DNA of 64,000 bases from Ruminiclostridium sufflavum DSM 19573. Lineage in GTDB: Bacteria > Bacillota > Clostridia > Acetivibrionales > DSM-1351. The number at the start of each line of letters is the position of its first letter. Within the stretch, counting starts at the first letter, position 1. The notes beneath the pieces are model-generated. The model did not search any database, was not told where the DNA came from, and was given only the letters and a program-made list of their open reading frames with translations. Position numbers and translations under genes: made by a program. Shown in pieces: positions 18,306-28,309 of the stretch. The stretch is from contig NZ_QKMR01000025.1 in assembly GCF_003208175.1 (NCBI RefSeq), forward strand, positions 1-64,000, read 5' to 3'.

Positions 18306-19313
18306 CTAAATGAAAGTCTTATAGTCCCTCCAGTTTTTCCTCAGCAGCTCAGGAGTATCCAGACCGTATGGGCAATGACTTTTACAATGTCCGCAGTTTA
18401 TACAGTCATCTATCCTTTTCATCTTACCTTGCCACTCTTTATTCAGGTATATGGAGGCGGGTGCCCTTTTAATCATCAGCGACATCCGTGCTGAAGTGGG
18501 AATATCAATATTTGCGGGGCATGGCAGGCAATAGCCGCAGCCTCTGCAAAACTCTGCTCCAAGCTCCTTTTTATCCTGCTCAATGGCAGCAGAAAGCTCC
18601 CGATTTAGAACAGGAGGATTATCAATATATCCTGCAAATTCTTCAAGCTCTTTTTCTCTCTGTATACCCCAGATAGGCAGAACATTGTCATACTGTGCCA
18701 AATATGCATACGCTGCCGCAGAATTGGAAATAAGTCCGCCTGACAATGCCTTCATTGCAATAAAGCCTATTCCGTATTTTCTGCATTTAATTACAAGCTC
18801 TGTTTCCTCATCTGTGGCCAGATAGCTGAAGGGATACTGAATTGTCTCATACAAGCCTGATTCGGCAGCATCAGCAGCAATCTTTATTCTGTGGTTGGTA
18901 ATACCGATATGACGTATCATACCTTTGTCCTTGGCTTCAAGCATTGCCTCATACAACCCTGTGCCATCACCGGACTTTGGACAAAAAGCAGGATTATGGA
19001 ACTGATATATATCCAGATAATCCGTTTTTAGAAAGCTGAGTGATGTATTCAGCTGCTCCCAGAAATCTTTTACATTGACCGTCATTGTTTTTGATGCAAT
19101 ATAAATTTTTTCGCGGACATCGCCGAGAGCATATCCTATTTTTTCTTCGCTGTCTGTATAAAATCTTGCGGTATCAAAGAAATTAATACCGCTGTCATAC
19201 GCTTTTCTAAGAAGTTCCCTCGCAGCCTCCCTGCCGATACGCTGAATGGGAAGTGCTCCAAATCCGTTTTTATTAGCACTGATTCCTGTCTTTCCTAATA
19301 TTACCTGTGACAT
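18306..19313 (-). CDS. Aldo/keto reductase with C-terminal 4Fe-4S ferredoxin domain
   Basis: ~335 aa. The N-terminal AKR barrel has the catalytic-type motifs FFDTARFY, YIASKTM and DYLDIYQFHNP, and a C-terminal NADPH region. The last ~70 residues carry two Cys clusters, CRGCGYCLPCP and CINCGHCKSHCPYG, a ferredoxin-like domain for [4Fe-4S] clusters. Such fusions are common in anaerobes, but substrates are rarely known. The reading frame extends to 19346, but AAAGGGAA stands before the ATG at 19313, where the conserved sequence begins (MSQVILGKTG). Next upstream on this strand is the DUF2500 gene, 44 bp away. Confidence 0.9.
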   Translation of the reverse strand: MSQVILGKTGISANKNGFGALPIQRIGREAARELLRKAYDSGINFFDTARFYTDSEEKIGYALGDVREKIYIASKTMTVNVKDFWEQLNTSLSFLKTDYLDIYQFHNPAFCPKSGDGTGLYEAMLEAKDKGMIRHIGITNHRIKIAADAAESGLYETIQYPFSYLATDEETELVIKCRKYGIGFIAMKALSGGLISNSAAAYAYLAQYDNVLPIWGIQREKELEEFAGYIDNPPVLNRELSAAIEQDKKELGAEFCRGCGYCLPCPANIDIPTSARMSLMIKRAPASIYLNKEWQGKMKRIDDCINCGHCKSHCPYGLDTPELLRKNWRDYKTFI

Positions 19314-19364
19314 AATGCTTTCCCTTTCTGTTAAATCCTTAACCAACAGCTTTTTACAGCATCC

Positions 19365-19757
19365 TCAAGCCTTTATGCGTTCAAATCCAAGATATCGAGT
19401 ACCTTGAAATGTAAGCCTTCCCGTATCCCTTTCCACAAGCATGCCATATTCGTCATTACCCACCTTGAATTCCATGCGGTCTCCGCTTGAAAATTCAAAG
19501 GTAGCATAATACGCAGTGCTGGATGACATATGGCTCATATTATCTGTTCCGGCATTGTGATGATAATGCCGTACATCAGCTCTTTTTGTGACAACAACCG
19601 CATCAACGGTAAGCACAGGTGAATCATTATTTTTCTTCCACTGCTTTGCTCCCTGTAACGAGCGTACAATAATAGTACCGAATACAAATATAAACCCTAT
19701 AAATATAATTATAGGCACTATGCCGAACATCATGCCGCCAAAAGGTGAATATCCCAT
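19365..19757 (-). CDS. DUF2500 membrane protein
   Basis: ~130 aa. One N-terminal membrane segment (FGIVPIIIFIGFIFVFGTII) is followed by a soluble domain with features of DUF2500 (VTVDAVVVTKRADVR-like segment, TAYYATFEFSSGDRMEF, then RLTFQGTRYLGFER). Function unknown. Start choice is uncertain: the frame opens at 19787, but GGAGG lies 10 bases before the ATG at 19757 and only one base from another ATG at 19766; 19757 is preferred. Just upstream of the aldo/keto reductase gene, likely same transcript. Confidence 0.8.
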   Translation of the reverse strand: MGYSPFGGMMFGIVPIIIFIGFIFVFGTIIVRSLQGAKQWKKNNDSPVLTVDAVVVTKRADVRHYHHNAGTDNMSHMSSSTAYYATFEFSSGDRMEFKVGNDEYGMLVERDTGRLTFQGTRYLGFERIKA

Positions 19758-19907
19758 AAGCTTCATACCTCCAATAAATAAAAACATTCCTCATTTATTC
19801 TACCATAATAATTTAATTTTTGCAGGCCCGATAATAATTGCTTTTATTTTTATATTTAAATTCAATCAATGAGTTCAAATTGCAATCAACTTATTATTAC
19901 TTATAAA

Positions 19908-19941
19908 ATATGCCCCCTTGCATTTCCACAAGGGAGCATAT
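19908..19941 (-). terminator. Terminator of the GH9 gene at 19979
   Basis: ATATGCCCCCTTG (19908-19920) pairs with CAAGGGAGCATAT (19929-19941) with one mismatch. The minus strand continues TATTTTAT. Confidence 0.8.
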
Positions 19942-19978
19942 CCATAAGCGTACAGCCTTTGTCGTTCATTTATTAAGC

Positions 19979-22852
19979 TTAATCAAAGGAGCTTATTGCT
20001 CCCAGCAGGTATTTTTTCATTAACGCATAGTCAATTGCATTGACAGCATTATCCTTGTTTACATCTGCTCTGATAAAGCTCTGAGAATCTAGTTCAACTG
20101 CTCCCAGCAAGTACTTTTTCATAATTGCAAAATCAATTGCATCAATGCTTCCGCTGTTATCTACATCACCCGGTTTAAAATCAGAGCCGATTGCAGCGGC
20201 TTCTTTTCCGAATACAAGATTATCCTTGATATAAGCAGCAATTCTGTCATTTTCTCCAAGAGAGCTATCCTGTCCGGAATCGCAGGAATAATCATTTGTA
20301 AGGTCAAAATCCGATATTCCGTCTATCCTGAAGGGTATGTCTCCCGTACTGCCGCCCGGAGCAAGCTTGCCGGCGGCATCTGTAAATGAGAGCTCACAAT
20401 AGCTGTCGGCCCCCTCCGCAGGCTTTTCCATGCTGAAGCAATTGCCTTTAACATTTTCAGTCCCGCAGGGTGCATATTCACATGTGAAAGTGTTCTGCTG
20501 ACTTCCGTCACAGGTAAACCAATATCGGAGCCTTATTTCTGATAAGCTCACAGGAACAGTTCCGTTATTAATTATATTGATTGTAGCTCTTATTGTATTT
20601 TTAAGGCTATGAGCTGCCCCATACTTGTATAAAACCTTGATTGAAGGAGGACTGGTATCAGGATTTTCACCGGGATCTGACGGATTCAGCTTGGGTGCTT
20701 CCTTTCCGTATGCCAGAACGCCATCCATATATACGGGTACATTTTCCGCTACCGCATAAGTATCTGTAAGACCTTTTCTGCTCCAGTCATTTGAAGGGTC
20801 CCAGTGAGTCATGTAATTGGAATCCTGCTTTGCTGTTAAAATAAATGCAAGCTCCCTGTCGCCGTATATTTCCCTGCCGCTCCAATCAAACTCGTAGTAA
20901 TATGTTCCCGCATCATCCCATTTAACAGGCCCTTTGTAAGTAATCGGCAAATCCTGCAGGGATATCTGCTCATCATATGCAATGCTCATTTCCACATCCT
21001 CTATAGACTGTCCGCAAGCAAGCAATTCGCTTATATTAAAGAAATATCTTGCCTTCATACCCGTTTCATAATGAGGAGGCTGGCTGGATTCATTATGCAA
21101 TTTGATAACCACCTGCGAGCTCTCTTTAATTTCCCTTTCAACCCGTGCCTCACAATAATAATCATCAGCCTTCGGCTCTTTCGGAGGGAAATCAGGTATA
21201 ACCTGCTGTCCCTCCCCGTAATATTCGTATAATCCTGCACATGCACCCACAAAAGCGGCATTATAGTCAACAGCAACCTCATTGTAAACAAAATCAGTGG
21301 TCACATCCTGATGATAATCCTGCTTATCAGGCCCTCCTACAAGAGCTCCCCATAAAATATGCCTGTGCTCCGGCGGATCATTCATGCTCAAGGTTTTTGA
21401 ACCGTGAGCTGCCCTGTGATGAGGATGAGAAGCAAAAGGCAGTCCCTGCTCATAGCCGTAGCCCACTATGTACGAATATCCCATGGGGTTTCTCCCCATA
21501 ATATACTCCATCTGGCTCTTTGCCCATTCTCCGAAATCTGTTCTGTCAGGATGATGCTTCATATATACAAGTGCCGACAATTGGGCAGCCGTATTGTAAC
21601 GGGCTGAACCCCAGCCGTTAATCATCGTATACCCGGCAGGCGAGGTTGTAGTATAGCCGTTGTCATTGGACTCCTTGTGCTTTGCCATTCCTCCTGACAA
21701 ATACTCAACATTCCAGCGCGATATATAGTCATACAGCTCATTTTCAGGGAATAAGGAGTTCAGCTCAAGAAACACTCCCCCCCATACCGCATCCCAGCAG
21801 TGAACCCATGTATTAAACCACATATTGGTATTAAAGGTATCAGGTATAATCCTTTTTATATAGCCGGTATAAAATCCATCTTCCGATACCGACATTATAT
21901 CTTTTATATAGTCCATATTACCGGTACAGGCATAAAGCCATACAGCCGCCCAAGCCATTTCATCGTCATCGTAGGCGGAGGTGTAATAACCGTCACCCTT
22001 TGACATTCCTCTGTTTTTCTTTGCAAATTCATACATTGCCTTTGCGACGGTAAGGCATTTACCGGCATACTCCGGCTCGTCCTCCTTAAAATTCAAATAG
22101 GAGGTGGCAAGTGCCGCAGCGGTACTGCCGCAAACATCACTGCCGGGAGACTCTGCCGTTGCAAAATCCGCCGGTCTCGGAATATTTTCAGGATAAAGCT
22201 CGGGGGGACCCCAGTAGGAATGATCCAGATCCCCTTCGCCTACCATATAGCAAAAAGCAATCAAATTACCCTTTTCATCGAGATAGGAGCAGCGTAAAAA
22301 GGTATCGGTGAACCATTTTAAAATCTCAAGCATATGCTCTTCCTGACCTGATTTTCTGAAAGCCTCCCTGAATTCATAAAAGCCCCACCCCAAGGTGCCT
22401 GCCGTATAACTTTGAGGAAGACCGAACCTGACATGATCTCCGGCATCATGAAAGCCGCCGTGCACATCTACTGCCCCGTCTCCGTCGGGATCCAGTATTT
22501 TTTTATACTTGCTTATAAAATCAGCCGAGAGGGAAGTGTTTTCAAGGGGAATATTGCAATCACCCACATGGCAGTCACCTCTCCATTCAATTTCTCCGCC
22601 TGAAATGCCCGGTCCGCATTTCTCGGCATCATAAAAGTAAATGGATTTTTGCAGGGCTTCAGCAAAATTAAAGTAATTGTAATCCTCCCAGCCTTCAGCC
22701 GGAGTGAACTTTGAGGATGAAACCGTTTCGGAAGCTGCCTCCTCCTTTGCCGATACCGCACCTGAAGCAGCAGGCTGCCCTGTGACAAGTACGGAAATCA
22801 TGAAGATTGACAGTATCCCTCTTATAGTTTTAATTTTTCTTTGCTTATGCAT
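19979..22852 (-). CDS. Cellulosomal GH9 endoglucanase, GH9-CBM3c-CBM3-dockerin (copy A)
   Basis: 957 aa, secreted (signal peptide ~1-34). The GH9 catalytic domain, about 55-547, has the Asp pair in GGFHDAGDHVRFGLPQ (D136, D139), the HPHHRAAHG block and the acid Glu in YNEVAVDYNAAFVG (E525). A fused CBM3c (about 563-715; DDYYCEARVERE) normally feeds cellulose chains to GH9 and gives processive endoglucanases. A second CBM3 (about 730-885) and a type I dockerin (895-957) with two calcium repeats (DVDNSGSIDAIDFA, DVNKDNAVNAIDYA) follow. Positions 10-11 are Ala-Ile, the C. cellulolyticum-type specificity. AAGGAGG precedes the ATG. Closest relative in the window is the next GH9, with the same architecture; third in a row of three codirectional GH9 genes. 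Confidence 0.94.
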   Translation of the reverse strand: MHKQRKIKTIRGILSIFMISVLVTGQPAASGAVSAKEEAASETVSSSKFTPAEGWEDYNYFNFAEALQKSIYFYDAEKCGPGISGGEIEWRGDCHVGDCNIPLENTSLSADFISKYKKILDPDGDGAVDVHGGFHDAGDHVRFGLPQSYTAGTLGWGFYEFREAFRKSGQEEHMLEILKWFTDTFLRCSYLDEKGNLIAFCYMVGEGDLDHSYWGPPELYPENIPRPADFATAESPGSDVCGSTAAALATSYLNFKEDEPEYAGKCLTVAKAMYEFAKKNRGMSKGDGYYTSAYDDDEMAWAAVWLYACTGNMDYIKDIMSVSEDGFYTGYIKRIIPDTFNTNMWFNTWVHCWDAVWGGVFLELNSLFPENELYDYISRWNVEYLSGGMAKHKESNDNGYTTTSPAGYTMINGWGSARYNTAAQLSALVYMKHHPDRTDFGEWAKSQMEYIMGRNPMGYSYIVGYGYEQGLPFASHPHHRAAHGSKTLSMNDPPEHRHILWGALVGGPDKQDYHQDVTTDFVYNEVAVDYNAAFVGACAGLYEYYGEGQQVIPDFPPKEPKADDYYCEARVEREIKESSQVVIKLHNESSQPPHYETGMKARYFFNISELLACGQSIEDVEMSIAYDEQISLQDLPITYKGPVKWDDAGTYYYEFDWSGREIYGDRELAFILTAKQDSNYMTHWDPSNDWSRKGLTDTYAVAENVPVYMDGVLAYGKEAPKLNPSDPGENPDTSPPSIKVLYKYGAAHSLKNTIRATINIINNGTVPVSLSEIRLRYWFTCDGSQQNTFTCEYAPCGTENVKGNCFSMEKPAEGADSYCELSFTDAAGKLAPGGSTGDIPFRIDGISDFDLTNDYSCDSGQDSSLGENDRIAAYIKDNLVFGKEAAAIGSDFKPGDVDNSGSIDAIDFAIMKKYLLGAVELDSQSFIRADVNKDNAVNAIDYALMKKYLLGAISSFD

Positions 22853-22901
22853 TTAATACCTCCTTATATCAAATAGTTTTGAGGCTATAGCTTTATCCGA
22901 A

Positions 22902-22939
22902 AAGACGATGTATATCTTCTGAATAATATACATCGTCTT
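22902..22939 (-). terminator. Terminator between the two GH9-CBM3c-CBM3 genes
   Basis: AAGACGATGTATAT (22902-22915) and ATATACATCGTCTT (22926-22939) are perfect 14-bp arms; the minus strand then reads TTTTCGG. This suggests the copies are separately transcribed or the message is processed. Confidence 0.8.
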
Positions 22940-23010
22940 GATATATTGTCTCAATATCCCTTCGGTAACGGCTTTGAATATAAATCGACCTTGGCAGGCA
23001 TAAAAACCGC

Positions 23011-25899
23011 TTACTCGCTTACAGGAAATACAGTTAAGGTACCAAGGAGATATTTCTTGAACAATGCGATGTCAATTGCATCTACAGATTTATCACCGTT
23101 CAAGTCTGCCCTGACAAAAGCATCCGAATCAAGCTCCGCAGCACCCAGCAGGTACTTTTTCATAACTGCAAAGTCTATGGCATCAATACTTCCGCTGTTG
23201 TCAACATCTCCGAATAAAGGATGGGAATCAACCTTGACAGGTTCTGTTCCGCACTTTAGCTCTCCTTTGATATATGCGGTGATTTTATCGTTATCACCGG
23301 GAGTACTCATTTTTGAATTGTAGGAGTAGTCATTTGTCTTGTCATAATCAGAGGCTCCTTCTATTCTGAAAGGTATCTCACCTGTGCTTCCTCCCGCGGC
23401 AAGAATACCTGCTTTGTCAGCAAAGGAAATCTCACAGTAGGTATCGGCACCCTCCGCCGGATTGTCTATACTGTGACAGCTTCCGAGCACATTTTCAGTT
23501 CCGCAGACAGCATAGTCACATGTAAATATATTCTGACTGTTCCCGTCATTTGTAAACCAATAGCGAACCTTAACATCTGATAATTTTACGGGAACTGTGC
23601 CGGTGTTCTTTATGTTTATGGTGGATCTCAGTGTGTTTTTAGTTAAATCTACTTCTCCGGTCTTATACAATAACTGAATTGAAGGCGGAGTACCATCCGG
23701 ATTTTCATCAGGCTTTGTAGGCTCAAGCTTTGGAGCTTCCTTCCCGTATACTAATTTCCCATCCAGATATACAGGTACATTCTCAGTTACAGCGTAAGTA
23801 TCAGTAAGATTCTTCTTACTGTAATCATTGGAAGAATCCCAGTGGGTCAGATAGTTTGAATCCTGTTTTGCTCTGAATGAAATCTGAAGCTCCCTGTCTC
23901 CGTATATCTTCTTTCCGCTCCAGTCAAATTCAAAATAGTATGTTCCGGCATCATCCCATTTGAAGGGCCCCCTGTATACAACAGGCTCCTGCTGCATGGA
24001 AATCTGCTCGTCATACTCTATAGAAAATATTACATCATCAATATTCTGACCGTTTTCAATAAGCTCACTTATGTTAAAGAAATATTTAGCCATCATTCCT
24101 GTTTCATAATGCGGAGGCTGGCTGGATTCATTGTGTATTTTCAGAACAATCTGCGAACTGTCTTTTGTCTCACGGGCAACACGTGCTTCACAATAGTAAT
24201 CGTCAGTTCTTTGTTCCTCCGGCGGGAAATTTGCTATAGGTTCATCACCCTGACCGTAATAATTGTACAATCCGGCGCAGGCACCCACAAATGCCGCATT
24301 ATAGTCAACGGCTACTTCATTGTATGCATACTCGGTGGTAGAATCCATATGGTAATCATTCAAATCCGGTCCGCCTGCCAGTGCTCCCCATAAAATATGC
24401 CTGTGCTCTTCCGGATCATTCATACTGTTTGTTTTTGAGCCGTGAGCCGCTCTGTGGTGCGGATGCTTTACAGAAGGCAGTCCCTGCTCATAGCCGTAGC
24501 CCACTATATACGAATATCCCATCGGATTTCTTCCCATAAGATATTCCATCGCACCTTTTGCCCATTCTCCGAAATCAGTTCTCTCAGGATGGTTTTTCAT
24601 ATATACAAGAGCGGACAATTGTGCAGCTGCATTGTAACGGGCAGAGCCCCAGCCGTTTATCATCGTATATCCCGCAGGTGATGTTTTATAGTAATTTGTG
24701 TCTTTAGTATCCTTGTGCTTGCATTTGCCGCCTGACAAAAACTCTACATTCCAGCTGGCTATAAAATCAAAAAGCTCGTTTTCCGGGAACAGCTGGTTAA
24801 GCTTCAGGAAGGTTCCTCCCCATACCGCATCCCAGCAGTGAACCCATGAATTATACCAGATATTCTGCTTAAAGGTTTCAGGTATTATCCTTTTCATATA
24901 TCCGGTATAGTTTCCTGACGCATCAACCGAGGTTATATCATCTATATAGTCCATATTTCCAGTACACTCATAGAGCCATACCGCAGCCCAAGCCAGCTCA
25001 TCCTCATCGTAATCGGAGGTATAGTAGCCGTCGCCCTTATGCTTTCCTCTGTACTCCACCGCAAAATCATACATTGCCTTTGCAACTGTGAGACACTTCT
25101 CCGCATATTCCGGATCTTCATCCTTGAAATTCATATATGATGTACAAAGTGCCGCGGCAGTACTGGCACAAACATCACTGCCGGGAGAATCCGCAGTTGC
25201 AAAATCAGCCGGTCTGGTCTTTGAGTATTCCTCTGGATAAAGCTCCGGCGGCCCCCAGTAGCAATGGTCAACATCACCCTCTCCTACCATGTAGCAGAAG
25301 GCTATCATTTTCCCGTCCTTGTCAAGAAAAGAGCAGCGTAAAAAGGTATCTGTGAAGTATCTTAGTATCTCTGTCATGTGCTCCTCTTCACCAATTGCCT
25401 TGAAGGATTGCCTGAATTCATTAAAGCCCCAGCCAAGTGTGCCTGCCGTATAGCTCTGAGGAAGGCCGAACCTGACATGGTCGCCTGCATCATGGAAGCC
25501 TCCGTGTACATCTACCGTACCATCACCGTCCGGATCTATTATACTTCTGTATTTTTCCAAGAAGGCCTTGGAAAGTGAAGTATTTTCAAGAGGAATAGCC
25601 GCGTCTCCCTCGTGGCAGGAGCCTCTCCATTCCAGCCTTCCGCCTTTGTCATATCCTGCTTCGGCACCACATTTCTCGGCATCGTAAAAATAAAGTGACT
25701 TTTGAAGTGCTTCGGCAAAATTAAAATAATTGTAATCCTCCCAGTTTTCAGCCGGTGTAAAAGTTGCCGGCGGTGCTTCCGCCAATGCCGCACCTGATAT
25801 GAGAAGCTGCCCTGAAATTACAGCTACAGCCACAAATGTTGACAGAATGCTTTTTATCATACTGAACTTTTTCCTTTTTTCTCTCTGCATGCTATGCAT
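23011..25899 (-). CDS. Cellulosomal GH9 endoglucanase, GH9-CBM3c-CBM3-dockerin (copy B)
   Basis: 962 aa, paralogue of copy A over its full length. Signal peptide (about 1-41), GH9 (about 52-545) with GGFHDAGDHVRFGLPQ and the NEVAVDYNAAF acid-Glu motif, CBM3c starting at DDYYCEARVARE, a second CBM3 (from about PPSIQLLYKTGEV), and a dockerin with DVDNSGSIDAIDFA and DLNGDKSVDAIDIA (positions 10-11 Ala-Ile in both repeats). GGGGAGG lies 9 bases before the ATG. Secreted and expected to dock on a scaffoldin not present in this window. The strong similarity to copy A shows tandem duplication; the differences are mostly in linkers and loops, so sub-specialisation on cellulose or mixed-linkage substrates is possible. 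Confidence 0.94.
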   Translation of the reverse strand: MHSMQREKRKKFSMIKSILSTFVAVAVISGQLLISGAALAEAPPATFTPAENWEDYNYFNFAEALQKSLYFYDAEKCGAEAGYDKGGRLEWRGSCHEGDAAIPLENTSLSKAFLEKYRSIIDPDGDGTVDVHGGFHDAGDHVRFGLPQSYTAGTLGWGFNEFRQSFKAIGEEEHMTEILRYFTDTFLRCSFLDKDGKMIAFCYMVGEGDVDHCYWGPPELYPEEYSKTRPADFATADSPGSDVCASTAAALCTSYMNFKDEDPEYAEKCLTVAKAMYDFAVEYRGKHKGDGYYTSDYDEDELAWAAVWLYECTGNMDYIDDITSVDASGNYTGYMKRIIPETFKQNIWYNSWVHCWDAVWGGTFLKLNQLFPENELFDFIASWNVEFLSGGKCKHKDTKDTNYYKTSPAGYTMINGWGSARYNAAAQLSALVYMKNHPERTDFGEWAKGAMEYLMGRNPMGYSYIVGYGYEQGLPSVKHPHHRAAHGSKTNSMNDPEEHRHILWGALAGGPDLNDYHMDSTTEYAYNEVAVDYNAAFVGACAGLYNYYGQGDEPIANFPPEEQRTDDYYCEARVARETKDSSQIVLKIHNESSQPPHYETGMMAKYFFNISELIENGQNIDDVIFSIEYDEQISMQQEPVVYRGPFKWDDAGTYYFEFDWSGKKIYGDRELQISFRAKQDSNYLTHWDSSNDYSKKNLTDTYAVTENVPVYLDGKLVYGKEAPKLEPTKPDENPDGTPPSIQLLYKTGEVDLTKNTLRSTINIKNTGTVPVKLSDVKVRYWFTNDGNSQNIFTCDYAVCGTENVLGSCHSIDNPAEGADTYCEISFADKAGILAAGGSTGEIPFRIEGASDYDKTNDYSYNSKMSTPGDNDKITAYIKGELKCGTEPVKVDSHPLFGDVDNSGSIDAIDFAVMKKYLLGAAELDSDAFVRADLNGDKSVDAIDIALFKKYLLGTLTVFPVSE

Positions 25900-25976
25900 T
25901 TTAAATTACCTCCCCAAAAATATTTAAAGACTCCTTGATATAATAATCAAGCTCCCACAGGTAATGCTTTGACACC

Positions 25977-26023
25977 AAAGTCAATTACTATCGTCGCAAA
26001 GGCCTTAAAATGTAATTGACTTT
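25977..26023. repeat. Short form of the dispersed intergenic repeat (copy C)
   Basis: AAAGTCAATTAC (25977-25988) and GTAATTGACTTT (26012-26023) are perfect inverted ends around a 23-bp centre beginning TATCG. The ends match those of copies A (34346) and B (44875). The right end overlaps the 3' end of the GH9 gene at 26005. It may also act as a terminator hairpin. Confidence 0.6.
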
Positions 26024-28083
26024 AACAAATACAGCTTCAGCTTTGCAAAATCCAAAGCATCTATTTCTCCGTCCTTGTTGATATCGGCATTTTTCAACGA
26101 TATGCCCTCCTGCTGGTTGTTCAGAAGATATTTCTTTAATAAAGCAAAGTCAATTGAGTCCACCTGCTTGTCATTATTCAAGTCTCCATACAGAATATCT
26201 TCTTCTCCCCCGTCAGGCTCATTGCCATAAACCTTAGCTCCGTCTTTATATATTGGGATATCCCCGGTTTTTATGTATTCATCTGTCAAATCTGCGGTAG
26301 AAAGATCATTTTTTGAATCCCAGAGCTTGCTTTCGTAATTGTAAATACAAAATTGCACATAAGTTCTTGCATACAAGGCACTATCCGGGAAGGTTATTTC
26401 AACATAATAAATATTCTTTTCCTTGTCAAAAGGCTGAATAGAAGATATCGCCGCACCTGCCGGAGAATAATAAACCTTAGTGGTAAACTTGGAAGGATTA
26501 ATTCCTTCTTCGGCATATTCAGACAAATCAACAAAGAACTTGCAGGACAGCCCTTTCTCATACTGAGGAGGTGACGTAACAATATTATATAAATTAAGGT
26601 CAACAGTAACGCCCTCTGTGTTTGATTTGTACAGCTTAGCTTCAGAATAGTACTGTGACGGCATCAGCTCAATGCCCGGAGTTTCCTCAGGCATCTGACC
26701 CTCGCCGAAATACTTCGACATGCCTGCCAATGCTCCCACAAACCCTGCATTATAATCAAGACCTGTTTCCGAATAAACATATTCATTCACATTGTCATGA
26801 TACTCGTCATTCATGTCTGCTCCTCCCACAAGAGCACCATACAGGATATGTCTTTCCGGCAGTTCCTTCTTTTCATCTGCAGGCGGGCCTTCAAGAACTC
26901 CGCTGGCGGCTCTGTGATGCGGGTATTTGGGATAATTATCTCCGAAACCGACCTCATAAGACATATTGTTCGGATTGTCCCCAAGAATATAATTTATCTG
27001 GCTCTTTGCAAAGTCAAGACAGCTCTTGTCGCCGGTATACTTATAGTAAACAAGCTGAACCATACTCTCGGCCGCGGGATATTTGCAGACACCCCAGCTG
27101 TCCAGATACTTCAAGCCTCCCGGAGTTGATTTCAAGCTGTTTTGCCAGTAATCCAAATGATCCTCGGCAATAGCTTTATACAGAGGATTGGTGGAAAGAG
27201 TGGCCAATTTTGTAAATACGCCTGTCAAAACATAATCCCAGCACTGTGTCCAGTTGTCGTTAAAGGAATTCCCTCCTGTTATACCCTTCTCAACCATCAG
27301 CTTTTCAACATTATCCATATATTTCTGATCATTTGTCGCCACGTAAAGCCATATTGAGCCCCACATAAGCTCATCAAGATAAGTTCTGGGAAGATAATAG
27401 CTCTGTGCTTTACTGTTTCCCCTGTATTTCATTCCGAAATCATAGAGGTCTTTTGCATAAGTCAGGCATTTTTCCGCATATTCGGAATCCCTGTCCTTAT
27501 AGTTCACATACATAAGCGCCAAAGCTGCCGCCGCATCTCCGGCAACATCCGAGCCCGGATTTTCCGGTGTTGCAGCATAATATGTAGGCCTGTCATAAGT
27601 TTGAAGCTCAGGCGGTCCCCAATATTGATGGTCCACATCACCGTCACCGCATTGGTAGTAGAATGTGGTTTTATTGGGGAAGCACTTAATAAAGTAATCG
27701 CAAAAATGCTTCAGGATATTCAGCATGTAGCCGTCCTGTCCTTTTTCTATGAAAACATCAGAAAATTCATAATACGCCCATCCAAGCGTAGATGCTGACG
27801 CACATTGAGGCAAACCGAACTTGACATGGTCTCCGCAGTCATGGAAGCCTCCTGTCAAGTCAAGTCCGACATCCTTTCCGTCATCGCAATGGCACGGCCC
27901 GCGCCATTTTATTCTGTTGTTTCCTGCATCAGGTCCGCACCAATTTGCTTCATAAAACAGAATTGATTTGGCAAATGCATCAACATAATTAAAATTTGTT
28001 TCCTCAGCTTTAGCCGGCTGCGGAAACATACTTACCGCAAAAGCGGCAAGCAGAACAAAAACATAAAACCTTTTCCCCTTCAT
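26005..28083 (-). CDS. Cellulosomal GH9 endoglucanase, GH9-CBM3c-dockerin (copy C)
   Basis: 692 aa, the shorter and more distant GH9. Signal peptide (about 1-26, cut near AKAEE), GH9 domain (about 30-470) with [16 protein letters not shown] (a Cys replaces the Ala between the two Asp found in A and B), FPHH-type PHHRAASG block and [16 protein letters not shown] with the acid Glu. CBM3c follows at about 485-628 ([12 protein letters not shown]), then a dockerin (from about 632) with [14 protein letters not shown] and [14 protein letters not shown] (Ser-Ile and Ala-Leu at positions 10-11). This layout is that of the processive Cel9G/Cel9R type. AAGGAGG precedes the ATG. Its last codons (KSITF) are encoded by the inverted repeat at 25977-26023. 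First of three GH9 genes in transcription order. Confidence 0.94.
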   Translation of the reverse strand: MKGKRFYVFVLLAAFAVSMFPQPAKAEETNFNYVDAFAKSILFYEANWCGPDAGNNRIKWRGPCHCDDGKDVGLDLTGGFHDCGDHVKFGLPQCASASTLGWAYYEFSDVFIEKGQDGYMLNILKHFCDYFIKCFPNKTTFYYQCGDGDVDHQYWGPPELQTYDRPTYYAATPENPGSDVAGDAAAALALMYVNYKDRDSEYAEKCLTYAKDLYDFGMKYRGNSKAQSYYLPRTYLDELMWGSIWLYVATNDQKYMDNVEKLMVEKGITGGNSFNDNWTQCWDYVLTGVFTKLATLSTNPLYKAIAEDHLDYWQNSLKSTPGGLKYLDSWGVCKYPAAESMVQLVYYKYTGDKSCLDFAKSQINYILGDNPNNMSYEVGFGDNYPKYPHHRAASGVLEGPPADEKKELPERHILYGALVGGADMNDEYHDNVNEYVYSETGLDYNAGFVGALAGMSKYFGEGQMPEETPGIELMPSQYYSEAKLYKSNTEGVTVDLNLYNIVTSPPQYEKGLSCKFFVDLSEYAEEGINPSKFTTKVYYSPAGAAISSIQPFDKEKNIYYVEITFPDSALYARTYVQFCIYNYESKLWDSKNDLSTADLTDEYIKTGDIPIYKDGAKVYGNEPDGGEEDILYGDLNNDKQVDSIDFALLKKYLLNNQQEGISLKNADINKDGEIDALDFAKLKLYLLKSITF

Positions 28084-28225
28084 TTTTAAACCTCCTTAAT
28101 TTTTTTTAGCCTTCTATTATGCTTTATAACTCTATTTTACTACTTATTGCATATTTTGTAAGTATATTTGTATTTTTTTCACTTAATGTTGTATTTGTTT
28201 TATTATTTAACGGATGTAAAATAAA

Positions 28226-28271
28226 AGCTCTGATTCCTTAACCTTTTTTGTAAGATTATGGAGTCAGAGCT
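28226..28271 (-). terminator. Terminator of the TPR gene
   Basis: AGCTCTGATTCC (28226-28237) pairs with GGAGTCAGAGCT (28260-28271) with one G-U; the minus strand continues TTTTATTTTA. The plus strand is also T-rich after the stem, so it may work in both directions. Confidence 0.7.
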
Positions 28272-28309
28272 CAGCTTTTTGCAGCAATATACCAAGCTGC
28301 CTTTTATTA

